A stretch of DNA of 64,000 nt from Perognathus longimembris pacificus (GCF_023159225.1 NC_063168.1:62909398-62973397); one strand, 5' to 3'; positions 44,542 through 55,300 are shown, counted from the first letter of the stretch. Numbers and translations: made by a program. The notes: generated by a model not told the origin, from the letters alone.

Positions 44542-44754
44542 GGGGGCTGGGAATATGGCCTAGCGGCAAGAGTGCTCGCCTCTTATACGTGAAGCCCTGG
44601 GTTGGATTCCTCAGCACCACATATATAGAAAAGGCCATAAGTGGCACTGTGGTTCAAGTGGCAGAGTGCTAGCCTTGAACACAAAGAAGCCAAGGACAGT
44701 GCTCAGGCCCTGAGTCCAAGGCCCAGGACTGGCAAAAAAAAGAAAAAAAGAAAA
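44542..44754 (+). repeat. IDL-Geo SINE with target-site duplication
   Basis: Direct repeats gaaaaatacttactg (44528-44542) and gaaaaatacttgctg (44755-44769). Confidence 0.94.
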
Positions 44755-45024
44755 GAAAAATACTTGCTGGGGAAATATTTAGGAATTAGATTCAATAACC
44801 TATATTGGTTGAGAAGGGTACACAAAGGGGAAAGAATAAAGATATTGGGCCAGGCTTCTGTCTTAACCAATTGAGTACACAATGGGTGGCATTTAACACA
44901 GTAAGACTAGCATAGTGCTAGTCTTAGTCTGAAACTTATTCCAGCTGGCTAAATAAGCAGAGACTTATCAGCTGTTAAAATAATAATTTAGGAAATATTT
45001 TTTTGATTTTCCCAAATGGTTAGA

Positions 45025-45137
45025 GTTATAGTGGTTCCATCCTGTAGTCCTAGATGCTAGAAGAAGCTCAATTGCTTGAACCCAGAAGTCCCAGGCCTGC
45101 CTGAGCAACACAGGGAGACTGTCTCAAAAATAAACCA
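45025..45137 (+). repeat. B1/7SL-like monomer
   Basis: ggttccatcctgtagtcctagatgc ... cctgcctgagcaacacagggagactgtctcaaaaa. Confidence 0.8.
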
Positions 45138-45199
45138 GTCAAGTATTATATCACAGTGCCTGATACATAGCAATAAGTAATCCCAAAATGTAAATACTA

Positions 45200-45475
45200 G
45201 GTCAAACTGGCACCATCTTGGCATCTTGGTGAATGATAAGGACTTTCTGAAAACTCTTAGAGGTAAAATCCCACCCCCATCCCCAGGGTGATAGGCTTGC
45301 CTGAATTCCTAGAAGCAGAGGCAGGGACTTGGACAACAGGTTGGTTCCTGGACCTGTCAGACCAGTACCATGAACTCCTGACGCTCTCTGAACTCTTGAG
45401 GTCCCTGTGACCATGCCCCTACTTAGGCCCCACCATCTCAGCCACCATTGAGCCATACCTCCTGTGCCCTGGCTC
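45200..45475 (+). mobile_element. LTR-like fragment related to 18471-19055
   Basis: The plus strand here (cccatccccagg ... cttgcctgaattcctagaagcagagg ... ggttggttcctggacctgtcag) lines up with the minus strand of the element at 18471-19055. Confidence 0.5.
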
Positions 45476-45576
45476 TCCTCAAGTCACCAAAGCATCCCTC
45501 TTCAATTCTCCACTAGAGTGGATTGGGTTTGTCCAGATTGTTTCTCTGGTTTTTTTGTTTGTTTGTTTGTTTTTTT

Positions 45577-45744
45577 GGCCAGTCCTGGGCCTTGGACTCA
45601 GGGCCTGAGCACTGTCCCTGGCTTCTTCCCGCTCAAGGCTACCACTCTGCCACCTGTTTCCATATATGTGGTGCTGGGGAATCGAACCGAGAGCTTCATG
45701 TGTTGGAGGCAAGCACTCTTGCCACTAGGCCATATTCCCAGCCC
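45577..45744 (-). repeat. IDL-Geo SINE, subgroup B, internal deletion
   Basis: About 26 bases between the two monomers are missing (ccacctgtttccatatatg). The target repeat tgtttctctg flanks it. Confidence 0.92.
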
Positions 45745-45754
45745 TGTTTCTCTG

Positions 45755-46304
45755 TTCTTTACTAACCTCATGGTTCAGTTTTCTAACAGTATTAAGTGCA
45801 CTCGAGGCTGCAAGTTTTGGGACATGTGTCCGCCCGCAGTCACTGGCTTTCTACTAAAGACTCCCAATTCAACCTCTCAAAATGTGGCTTCTCTGTATCT
45901 CACAATTGGAATCCCATATAACAGTATCAGTTATTCTCATTACGATGTTTGTTTTCCTCATAATAGCTTCAATTCACTTGACTATACACTGTACAGATCA
46001 CATAGCTATGCCTTATTTAATACCACCTCCAAAGTAGTCATCATTTTGATGCTTCCACCAACTGACTGACTGATGAGAAAAGGTAGGAGACCTGTCAATC
46101 AGGCTTATTCTTACATATTACATTTCAGTCTTCAGAGCATCCAGACTTATTTTGGAGGATATTTCATCTCTCCAATTTTGTGTGAACAGATAAATAAGTT
46201 TTATCATACACATAGATTTTGTCCTTCAAAAAATTTTTTATTGCTTCCTAGTAACCTATAGCCCCAAGAAAGACTCCTTTTATTTTTATTTTGTCCAAGA
46301 CCAA
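45755..46304. other. Unassigned spacer
   Basis: The 201-codon frame 45464-46069 runs through the SINE above and then single-copy DNA. I do not regard it as a gene. Confidence 0.5.
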
Positions 46305-46382
46305 GACTCAAGTTTGGTAATATCTGACACTTTTGCTCACTAGTGGGTGCTCTACCACCTGAGTTATGCCCCCAATCCCCAA
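46305..46382 (-). repeat. Old ID-like monomer
   Basis: gtgctctaccacctgagttatgcccccaatcccc is the complement of an ID 5' part. Confidence 0.7.
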
Positions 46383-46948
46383 AAAAGCTTCCCTTTTAAA
46401 CAAAGTCAAGTAACTGGTGATTCAGTCTCAATTACTATGACAACACATGGTAATTAAAAATTTTCCTTTGGAAAATAAAAGATATTCTTGTGTCTCTCCA
46501 ATCCACAATTTCCAAATACTTTAATGTTATTATCAAAAGTACCATTAAGGATACATTAAAAAGTTACTTGAGATTTTTGGTATACAAAAGAACAATGCAA
46601 CTGGGTTTCAGAAAGAGAGAGAGTGTTGTAGCACGGAAAACCATCACAACTTTTAACTAGCTATGTCAGGTCTTTAGACATCCACCTTCTCTCACTTTCC
46701 AGGGGGGAAAAAACTGCCTTTGATTTTCTCCTATTCCACCAGAGGTATCTGTCTCCTGACAAGCTCAGCTATCTCGCCAATACTTCATATCACCCTTTAC
46801 AGTTGGCTAAACTAAAGTCACAAAATCCATGGAGTCACATTTTTCCCTAACATGTTCCCACCCACCTACTAATAAGAAAGTATTCCTCTTGTTTCTAAAA
46901 GTGCTGGAATTGGAACCAAGTGCTTAACTGATGTTCGTTTCCAGCTCT
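46383..46948. other. Unassigned spacer
   Basis: Nothing is recognised. Confidence 0.4.
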
Positions 46949-46963
46949 GGTGTGTGTTTGTGT

Positions 46964-46995
<32 letters not shown>

Positions 46996-47010
46996 CTCTC
47001 TCTCTCTCTC
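46949..47010 (+). repeat. (TG)n then (TC)n microsatellite
   Basis: It adjoins the 3' end of the ID-like element that follows. Confidence 0.96.
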
Positions 47011-47019
47011 TTTCGTGGT

Positions 47020-47106
47020 AGGGTGATACTGTGGTACTATGTGTGAAACTCACAGCTTCAGGCTTACTAGGCAGGAGCTGTACCACTTGAGCCATATCCT
47101 CAGCCC
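47020..47106 (-). repeat. ID-like monomer
   Basis: gtgtgaaactcacagcttcaggcttactaggcaggagctgtaccacttgagccatatcctcagcccc. Confidence 0.75.
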
Positions 47107-47974
47107 CTAACAGACAAGTATTCTTTCGACAGTTAATGCAGTCAATAATCTTTTTTAAACTCAGAGACAATTATTTTTAAAAAGTCCTTTACAGAGAACA
47201 TGAAGATTACTCATTAAACCACTGTAACCAATAGTCTTCCCACCTATCCCATACCTAGAACTCCCAAAAGCAATTAAGCCATATTCTCCCTTCCTTCATT
47301 TAAAAAAATTAAAGAAAGAAGAACAATTTATTATTTTTGAAGTTTAAGTATTAGAATAATACATGAAGGAATAACAAAATTCCTTAAGCCAAAAGATATA
47401 CTTAATAAATATTCCAGTATATCAAAGGCATTAACTAATTTTATCATAAGTAGCTTACATAAAGTCAAGTAGGAAGCAACAGGTTAAGCATTAAGGAGAA
47501 GGGAGAGTAATGTTATCTAAGAGTCACAAAGAAATTCACCAAATAGGACCAATACAATCAACAACAAATAACTGAAAGTAAAATGAGCCATGTAAAGGCT
47601 GCTTACAGATCAGTAGGGAAATGTATTTTTTTTTTAACAAGATGCTGCTATAATTCATTGGTTTCTTGCTACACACTAAACTAATTCTTTTATAGATAAC
47701 CTTATATATGTAAATGAATAAACTCAAATAGATTCTGGATTCCCTAAGTATTAAGACAAATTCCAAAATCAAAATTACAGACGAAACCTTGTCTTTAAAA
47801 AGTAAACTCCTTGGCTGAAATACTACAACAAACAACAGAGAGATTAAAAGCCAAAAAACAAAAACAAAAACAAAAAACACATTATAAAATGACTACAAGC
47901 AAATCCCAGCTCTAGTACATACCAGTTAATTAACTTTTGGCATATTAACATCTACTTTATTGGAGATCTCTTGT
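47107..47974. other. Unassigned AT-rich spacer
   Basis: The 114-codon minus frame 47536-47880 is a low-complexity hydrophobic translation of A-rich DNA and is not called. Confidence 0.5.
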
Positions 47975-48066
47975 GAGTTATTATGTTTACATGGTACTGA
48001 GGAATCGAGCCCACAGGTTCATATATGCTAGGCAAGCACTCTACCTATGCCACATCCTCAGTCCCC
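47975..48066 (-). repeat. IDL left monomer alone
   Basis: catggtactgaggaatcgagcc ... gctaggcaagcactctacctatgccacatcctcagtcccc, with no Geo monomer attached. Confidence 0.85.
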
Positions 48067-48234
48067 TATTTTTGCACTTTTCTTCCTATAGAATTTTTAG
48101 AGAAAATTATGAAAAACCATCTTTTTTCCTACTCCTACCACTACCCCAAATCATAAGCATCTAGCTCAAACAATGATGAACTAACTCCCTGGCAATCTAC
48201 TTACTTCCCATTCACAGATTCTTCTGTTCTCTGG

Positions 48235-48237
<3 letters not shown>

Positions 48238-48275
<38 letters not shown>

Positions 48276-48283
48276 AATAAAAC
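48238..48283 (+). repeat. (AAT)n microsatellite
   Basis: About 15 AAT units with two GAT variants. Confidence 0.97.
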
Positions 48284-49311
48284 AGATCTCAAAAATATCC
48301 TTGTATTCATCAATATTTCAACTTACGTTTGCAAAAATATAGCTACTTTGAAAATATAACTATTATTATTATGCCTAAAATTACTTATAACTGTTCAGTA
48401 TCAAATATCCACAGTTCAAATTTCCCTCATGTCTTAAATATTTACTATATTTTGGACCAAAGTCCAAATGTTACTATTAATCTAGTTTCCTCTTCTTGTC
48501 ATGCTTTTTCCTTCTCTATAATTTCAAATCCTGTGTCCCAAATTGTGTGTCCCAATAGCATGCATTTTGCTGATAATATACTCTGGTATCATTTCATGCT
48601 GCCTCATCTTTTATAGTTTGTTTCAACTGGTAGTTAAAGGCAGAGGCTTCATCACCGTGAGACTCCAATTCAATTTTTTGGCAAAACTAGTTCAAAGTAA
48701 TGTTGAAAATTTTCATTAGCAGAACTTTAACGTCTGGTTGTCTGCCTTCTGTGATGTTAGCAGTCATTTGATGATCTTTGCTTAGGGTGGCATTCATTAT
48801 AAAGTAAAGATGTTCTGCTCTGTCACTCTCTGTCCATTTATTAACTAGAATGTTTCTAAGACAAGAAATTTCATCTCAGTTGCCATTGGCTACTATGAAA
48901 TATAGCTGATTCCTAAGTATAAGCCAAAGAAAATGAGTAAGATATTTAGAATGTCATTATTAGATCAAATTTAAAGATATTTTATATGCTGACTTTCAAA
49001 CTGTCTCATTTGCAGCAGAATCAGCAGAAACTATTCACTTAAGCATCTGAGTTGTTCTGCTACAATCCTGTAGTGTTTAACAAGGTATTTTAAGTCTACA
49101 GATTTGGAATCAGTTTGAGTTATTCACTAACTGTTTAGCTATTTCTTTCTTATTCATTGTTTAAATTTTTTATGAATTATATTATAAATCAGCTCCATCT
49201 TCAGTTGGGATATTACAGTGGACATGAAACTTACATTATATAGTAAGACTTTTTTCACTGAACTCTACTTTCACCATTTCATTGAACATTTAAAAAAAAC
49301 AACAACATATT
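48284..49311. other. 1-kb stretch without recognised features
   Basis: AT-rich, apparently single-copy. Confidence 0.5.
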
Positions 49312-49520
49312 CACTGGGTACTGGTTATTCATGTCTGTAATCCTGAGTAGCTACTCAGGAAGCTCAGGTAGCCTGGGTAGGAAAGCCTGTGAGACTCTTA
49401 TACTCAATTAACCACCAGAAAACCAGAAGTAAAGCTATGGCTCTAATGGCAGAGTGTTAGCCTTGAACAAAAGAGCTCAGAGATAGCACCCAGGCCCGGA
49501 GTTCAAGCCCCACAAGACAC
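49312..49520 (+). repeat. H-Geo SINE
   Basis: Head with a 5-base gain (cctgagtagctactcagg), linker and Geo. It ends in a CA-rich tail. Confidence 0.87.
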
Positions 49521-49535
49521 ACAGACACACACATT

Positions 49536-49745
49536 GCCAGGTGCAAGTGGCTCATGCTACTCAGGAGGCTGAGATCTGAGGATTAATGTTCCTAATCCAG
49601 TCAGGGCAGTAAAGTCCTTGAGTCTCCTATCCAATTAACCACCAAAACCAGAAATGGAGCTGTGGCTCAAGTGGTAGAGTGCTACTTCTGAGCAAAAACT
49701 AAGGGACAGAACTCAGGTGCTGAGTTCAAGTTCCAGGGCAGGCAT
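49536..49745 (+). repeat. H-Geo SINE, in tandem with the previous
   Basis: It is diverged and has a deletion at the head. The Geo box B-like section is gctgagttcaagttcc. Confidence 0.87.
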
Positions 49746-50078
49746 GTACGTGTGCAAACACATCCCCACACACAAAACAAATTACATTTAAAGCTGAAAG
49801 TTAAATGCTTCATTTTGAGAGGTTAAAACAGAAATACTCCTAATCTAGTCTGTTTGCTTTTGGTTCTAGAAGGTATTTCTTCATGTTACATTCCAAAATT
49901 TGAATATGATTCTAAACATTTATAATTAAAAACTAGTCACTGTTTTTCTTTTGATAAATTAATAAAATTCCCAAGTGTGGGGAAATGGTCAAACTCATAA
50001 GAGACTGAATTATGTTGTATTATACATAAGACATACAAAATCTTCATATCTTATTCTTAATATTAAAACTCATCATAT
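49746..50078. other. Unassigned spacer
   Basis: Nothing is recognised. Confidence 0.4.
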
Positions 50079-50517
50079 AGCTGGGCACTAGTGGTTCATG
50101 CCTGTAATCCTAGCTACCCAGGAGGCTGAGATCTGAGGATTGTGGCTTGAGGCCAGATTGGGCAGACAAGTCCCTATGAGACTTTTATCCCCAATTAACC
50201 ACTCAAAAACTGGAGGTGGAGCTGTGGCTCAAAGTGGTTGAGTACTAGGCTTAAGCAAAAGAGCTCAGGGGGACTGGGGATATAGCCTAGTGGCAAGAGT
50301 GCCTGCCTCGGATACACGAGGCCCTAGGTTCGATTCCCCAGCACCACATATACAGAAAACGGCCAGAAGCGGCGCTGTGGCTCAAGTGGCAGAGTGCTAG
50401 CCTTGAGCGGGAAGAAGCCAGGGACAGTGCTCAGGCCCTGAGTCCAAGGCCCAGGACTGGCAAAAAAAAAAAAAAAAGAGCTCAGGGAGAGCACCCAGGC
50501 CCTGCATTCAAGCCCCA

Positions 50518-50519
<2 letters not shown>
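50079..50519 (+). repeat. H-Geo SINE split by IDL-Geo
   Basis: Head, linker and the first part of Geo lie at 50079-50270. Geo resumes at 50490 (gcacccaggccctgcattcaagcccc). Its tail is a CA repeat. Confidence 0.95.
50271..50477 (+). repeat. IDL-Geo SINE, young subgroup, inside H-Geo
   Basis: The duplicated target aaaagagctcaggg is at 50257-50270 and about 50476-50489. Positions 50274-50461 are exactly complementary to 50647-50834. Confidence 0.97.

Positions 50520-50558
<39 letters not shown>
50520..50558 (+). repeat. (CA)n microsatellite
   Basis: About 18 CA units at the H-Geo tail. Confidence 0.97.
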
Positions 50559-50559
<1 letters not shown>

Positions 50560-50614
50560 ATAATCTAGTGAACTGAAATAATAAGTTCAAGCTATTTGAA
50601 AAAGCAAGTTGTAT

Positions 50615-50617
<3 letters not shown>

Positions 50618-50648
<31 letters not shown>

Positions 50649-50837
50649 CAGTCCTGGGCCTTGGACTCAGGGCCTGAGCACTGTCCCTGGCTTCTTCCCG
50701 CTCAAGGCTAGCACTCTGCCACTTGAGCCACAGCGCCGCTTCTGGCCGTTTTCTGTATATGTGGTGCTGGGGAATCGAACCTAGGGCCTCGTGTATCCGA
50801 GGCAGGCACTCTTGCCACTAGGCTATATCCCCAGCCC
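50618..50837 (-). repeat. IDL-Geo SINE, young subgroup, inverted partner
   Basis: It has a 29-base T-run (poly(A) on the minus strand). The target repeat aagttgtatctctt occurs at 50606-50619 and 50838-50851. Confidence 0.97.
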
Positions 50838-50851
50838 AAGTTGTATCTCTT

Positions 50852-51474
50852 GGAATACTAGGAACACATTATTAGTATGAGGATAATGCTTATCTCATTT
50901 TACAAAACATAATCAATCAAAAATTAGTTAACAAACACAGAAGTATTTTCCACATTCTGTAAAAAAAAAAAAAGGTCAAATACTACAGTTGCTGACCATT
51001 TCCTCTCAAAACTCTAAAAATATGTTAATTTAGTGGCAAAAAGTTACTTATTTTGCTGAGCAAAAAGTTGCTTTTTACTCTTTTAAGTCATAATCATAAA
51101 TCACCTAATTGAATGCCTATGTTTTTCTCTGAAAAAAAGCAGGATATGAAGTGATATACTCATGCAATCTTTCTCAAAACAAACAAACAAGTAACCACCA
51201 TGACACTTCTGCTGTAGTGATAAACAGTATAACACACCTATATGAAGAGCTGGTCTGTTCTCTGTACATCAGCGCTTTTCCTCTTACTGAAAAACAAAAT
51301 ATTCGCTAGCATACGCATGACAGTAATTGCTTTTCCAGATGGTATGCCTTTGATAAGAGACTTTTTTGCCAAAAGCTCATTTTACTTTCCAAGAATAATA
51401 TTTGTCATTAACTTAAAACTAGTTTTACAAGCTTCTCAGTAGTAGTGTCAAGTAATCTGTTCTTTTGCTATGAG
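50852..51474. other. Unassigned AT-rich spacer
   Basis: Nothing is recognised. Confidence 0.4.
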
Positions 51475-51793
51475 AATGAAACCTCTTCATGATACTTTAT
51501 TACCTTATGGTTTTTGCTGGGAGGGCATGGAGATAAGAACTCTTCTCTAAAAGCTAAATACTCAAAGATATAAAAATTTTAAGCTTATATTTATATAAAG
51601 AAACCAACATTATAAAATCACTACAAAGGCATCATTTCAGAGTAAAATTGTGCCTCAAATACCTTAGAAGTAGAAATTCTAAATGTTGGTGCCTTCATTT
51701 GGAAGCAAAATTTCCTATTGCATGATCTTGTCTGATGGTGGTGGATTTCTTCATCTATCAGTTCCAGTTACATTTCCATTAGTATAGGCAGAT
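51475..51793 (-). other. Candidate terminal exon
   Basis: On the minus strand a good 3' splice site (ccttcttttactttag, 51794-51809) precedes sequence that in one frame reads SAYTNGNVTGTDR and then TGA at 51753-51751. A poly(A) signal AATAAA follows at 51502-51497. The order of acceptor, short coding end, stop and poly(A) signal is what a last exon looks like, but each element is short and could occur by chance. I do not recognise the peptide. Confidence 0.25.
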
Positions 51794-52117
51794 CTAAAGT
51801 AAAAGAAGGAAGATGATTAGATCATTGAAACCATTATAGATTTTAAATAACTATGACTTCAGTTTCTCTATAAGCATTAGCTGCTTAAGCAATGCCAATT
51901 CCAATCTTATCACTGAATTAAAGACATAATAGATAAATATATAGTACTGAAGGGATAGTAACTAACTTTAAACAAAAAGAGAAAGAATGAAAATTTCAGA
52001 TCTCCAAAAGAAGTACAAAGCAGACGGGGGTTTCGATGGATATTCCAGAGGCATGGGATAATGAACAGCTCACGCATCCGAGCATCTGATCTCCCCAATA
52101 CAGCAATAATACCCAAT

Positions 52118-52168
52118 TCAATTGTAAAATGCAGTAAGAGCAAACAGGATTCCTAATGAGAAATCATT
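52118..52168 (-). other. Candidate alternative exon with hydrophobic end
   Basis: On the minus strand the acceptor-like gtttctttattccag (52169-52183) precedes a frame reading NDFSLGILFALTAFYN and then TGA (52120-52118). A further frame on the same strand, 51910-52143, keeps several CpG codons. No gene is recognised. Confidence 0.2.
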
Positions 52169-52335
52169 CTGGAATAAAGAAACATCCAATGTCACAGCTA
52201 GTATTTATATCTGGACTACTGTCATGGGATATTACAAACTAAATTAATGAAAATGTTTTATGTTCCTATGCTGCCTCAAAACTAAAACCAAAACTGGTTT
52301 ACAAAACAAGTTCTTCTTAAGAAATCTGAACCCTA

Positions 52336-52545
52336 GGGCTGGGAATATGGCCTAGTGACAAGAGTGCTAGCCTCCTATACACGAAGCCCTGGGTTCAATT
52401 CCTCAGCATCACATATATAGAAAACGGCCAGAAGTGGCGCTGTGGCTCAAGTGGCAGAGTGCTAGCCTTGAGCAGTGCTCATACCCTGAGTCTAAGCCCC
52501 AGGACTAGCCAAAAAGAAAAAAAAAGAAAGAAAGAAAGAAAAAGA
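52336..52545 (+). repeat. IDL-Geo SINE with deletion in Geo
   Basis: Geo lacks the aaaaagaagccagggac section. Direct repeats aagaaatctgaacccta flank it (52319-52335 and about 52548-52564). Confidence 0.93.
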
Positions 52546-52565
52546 AAAAGAAATCTGAACCCTAA

Positions 52566-52790
52566 TGAGGTATGGGTGACTGCAATCCTAGCTCCTCAGG
52601 AGACTGAGCTCCAAAGAATGGCAGTTTGAGGCCAGCTCAAAGTTGGCTCAAAGAGGCCAGCAGGAAAGTTTGCAAGGTTTCATCTCCAAAAACTAACAAA
52701 AAGCAGAGCTGAAAAATTAACTCAAAGGGTAGTGTACTAAGCTGAATAAGAAAGTCAAAAAGTGCAAGAATGTGGGTTTAGTTCAGTACC
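52566..52790 (+). repeat. H-Geo-related SINE, diverged
   Basis: ggtgactgcaatcctagctcctcaggagactgagc ... ttcatctccaaaaactaac, with a decayed tRNA-like tail. Confidence 0.7.
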
Positions 52791-52977
52791 ACCTTCCCCA
52801 CCTCACCCTTTACCCCAAAAAAAGTCCTAAATGGCTTTACTACTTGGGGTTAAATGTTTTACTAATATTTCCTTAAATCACAAAGACAGATCATCATTAA
52901 ATATAAATAACTTGGAGGTATGCTATTCCATTCATGTTATTCTATCCCACACTTGATATTTTGGGGCTTTATTTAAA

Positions 52978-53062
52978 ATGCCAACCAGGGGTTGGTGGCA
53001 TGGTTCAGGTGGTAGAGCACCATCATCAGATACCACGTTGCAGTTCTGCTCTCAGACAAAAT
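52978..53062 (+). repeat. ID-like monomer, decayed
   Basis: ggggttggtggcatggttcaggtggtagagcacc ... gttgcagttctgctctc. Confidence 0.55.
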
Positions 53063-53279
53063 ACAAAAGGCCAAAGATTCCACATAATACCCACCCTCCT
53101 TCCTATTTTAATTCCAACAATGCTCTTTGCTTTCTTGCACATACATCACTTACTGTCCTTCTTCACCCAATCTTTTCCACATGACATCTGGAAATCCTCA
53201 TATTTTATAAAACCTGTATATCTTCAACCTCTCATCACCAGCCAGTCTTTCACACACTGGACTAACTTGGCTCAAAGAC

Positions 53280-53355
53280 CCTCTGGAGGACTAGGAGTGT
53301 GACTCAAGTGGTATAGCAGCTTCCTAGCAAGTGCAGGGCCCTGAGGTGAAATGGA
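53280..53355 (+). repeat. ID-like monomer
   Basis: ggactaggagtgtgactcaagtggtatagcagcttcctagcaagtgcagggccctgagg. Confidence 0.7.
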
Positions 53356-53603
53356 GGGGGAGAGGGAGGGGAAAGAGGAAAATATGCTAGAATAAGGTTA
53401 AAGGCAACAGGTAACACTCTCCAAAGTGATACCTTCAAATCCCAACTCCAACAAGCAATCCTTTCCTTCCCTCAGTCTTCCAAAGTACTGTCCTACCCTC
53501 TTCTGCCTTTTACTATCAACCTGCTCCAGACTGAATCCTCATATGCCCTCCATTTGTTCTTATGTCACTCCAGGTGCTTAGCTGTTTCTAGTCTCAAAAC
53601 CTT

Positions 53604-53815
53604 AGTAGTGAGCGACAATGGCTTACACCTGTAATCCTAACTACTCAGGAGGTTGAGATCTGAGGATCATAGTTTGAAGCCATCCCAGGCAGGAAACTAT
53701 CTCCAATAAACTACTCAGAAAGTCCAGAAGTGATGCTGTGGCTCAAGTGGTAGAGCACTAGCCTTGAGCACAAAGAGGCCAAGTGCAGAGTTCTGGCGCC
53801 AAGACTAGCATAAAA
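53604..53815 (+). repeat. H-Geo SINE
   Basis: Head, shortened linker and Geo. The 3' end is decayed. Confidence 0.87.
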
Positions 53816-54002
53816 ATTTTAAAAAGAGAAACACAACCTTGGTTGTCCTCCAAATTATCAATACAGCAAGTATCTTATTCTCTTTCCACTTACCACCTTC
53901 AAACTCCTAGCCTTATGTCAATCCAATCACCTGCTACAGAAAAATTGTACAACCATGTGGAATGATCCTGTAATAATATTGATCTTCAAAAATCACCTTC
54001 TT

Positions 54003-54215
54003 GGTTGGAAATGTGGCTTCGTGGTACAGTGCTTGCTTAGCATGCAGGAAGCCCTGGGTTTGATTCCTCAGTACCACATAAACAGAAAAGGCCAGAAGTG
54101 GCACAGTGGCTCAAAGGGTAGAGCACTAGCTTTAAGCAAAAGAAGCTCAAGGACAGTGCCCATGCCCTGAGTTCAAGCCCTAAGACTGGCCTCTCCCCAC
54201 CCCCTGCCAAAAAAA
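54003..54215 (+). repeat. IDL-Geo SINE, older type, with target-site duplication
   Basis: Direct repeats aaaaatcaccttctt flank it (53988-54003 and 54211-54226). It has cttagcatgcaggaag. Confidence 0.93.
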
Positions 54216-54226
54216 TCACCTTCTTA

Positions 54227-54479
54227 AAACCATTTTCAAATTTTGCAAGATACTAAACGTTGTACAGCAACCTGTTTATTTGTTATTAGCCAGCTCTTTC
54301 TCCCATAACTCTCATTCCCTTTCTTTACAAACTTTTCCAAACCTATCTTTCCAAGCCTGCTGGAGTGGGGTAGAATAAACCCCTTGTGCTTTCCACAGCC
54401 ATTTATATAAGTTGTTTATATTACAAAAATACTATTCACTTCACTTATTTTAAATATTTCTTCACTTATTCTTCAATAT
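54227..54479. other. Unassigned spacer
   Basis: Nothing is recognised. Confidence 0.4.
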
Positions 54480-54514
54480 AGAAGTCTTTATTTTTTTATT
54501 TTTTTAAAAATTTT

Positions 54515-54708
54515 TGGCCAGTCCTGGGGCTTGGACTCAGGGCCTGAGCACTGTCCCTGGCTTCTTTTTGCTCAAGGCTAGCACTCTGCCACTTGAGCCA
54601 TAGTGCCACTTCTGGCCGTTTTCTGTATATGTGGTGCTGGGGAATTGAACCCAGGGCCTCATGTATACGAGGCAAGCACTCTTGCCACTAGGCCATATCC
54701 CCAGCCCC
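54515..54708 (-). repeat. IDL-Geo SINE, first of a same-site tandem pair
   Basis: It is flanked by tagaagtcttta at about 54479-54490 and 54709-54720. Confidence 0.95.
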
Positions 54709-54736
54709 TAGAAGTCTTTATTTATTTTTTTTTTTT

Positions 54737-54929
54737 TGGCCAGTCCTGGGCCTTGGACTCAGGGCCCGAGCACCGTCCCTGGCTTCTTCCCGCTCAAGGA
54801 TAGCACTCTGCCACTTGAGCCACAGCGCCGCTTCTGGCCGTTTTCTGTATATGTGGTGCTGGGGAATCGACCCTAGGGCCTCATGTATCCGAGGCAGGCA
54901 CTCTTGCCACTAGGCTATATCCCCAGCCC
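54737..54929 (-). repeat. IDL-Geo SINE, young subgroup, second of the pair
   Basis: It is followed by a third agaagtcttta (54930-54940). It has the young-type gcttcttcccgctcaagg complement. Confidence 0.95.
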
Positions 54930-55049
54930 AGAAGTCTTTATTTTTAAGTGGGAAGATTTGTCCATTATTTTATTATTTTAGCACTTTGAACTTTCTCCCC
55001 TCTCAAGAACAGCAGACAAAATACTTTGATATTCTCTTTTCTATTAACT

Positions 55050-55300
55050 GATCCCCCCCACCCCCCAGGACTGAGGTTTGACCTCAAGACTTAGGGGCTT
55101 ATACTTGCTCCAGCTTGCTTATTCATGGCTAGCGCTCTATCACTCCAGCCATACCCCAGCCTGATGTTTTGCTGTTTGGTTGGAGATGGAGTCTAGTGGA
55201 CTTTTCTGCCTGGACTGGCTTTGAATCTGGATCCTCCAGGTCTCAACTTCCTGAGTGCCTAAGATTAAAAAAGTGTGAATCTCCTGCACCTGCACCTGAT
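55050..55300 (-). repeat. Old H-Geo-related SINE
   Basis: gctagcgctctatcactccagccataccccagcc, then a linker-like ggttggagatggagtc and the head complement. Confidence 0.7.

Noticed and set aside
45464..46069. 201-codon open frame, the longest in the window
   Set aside because: The first part is translated IDL-Geo SINE. The rest is single-copy DNA with no recognisable domain or codon bias.
47536..47880. 114-codon minus-strand frame with hydrophobic residues
   Set aside because: The hydrophobic pattern comes from A-rich plus-strand DNA (TTT codons). It has no membrane-protein family features.
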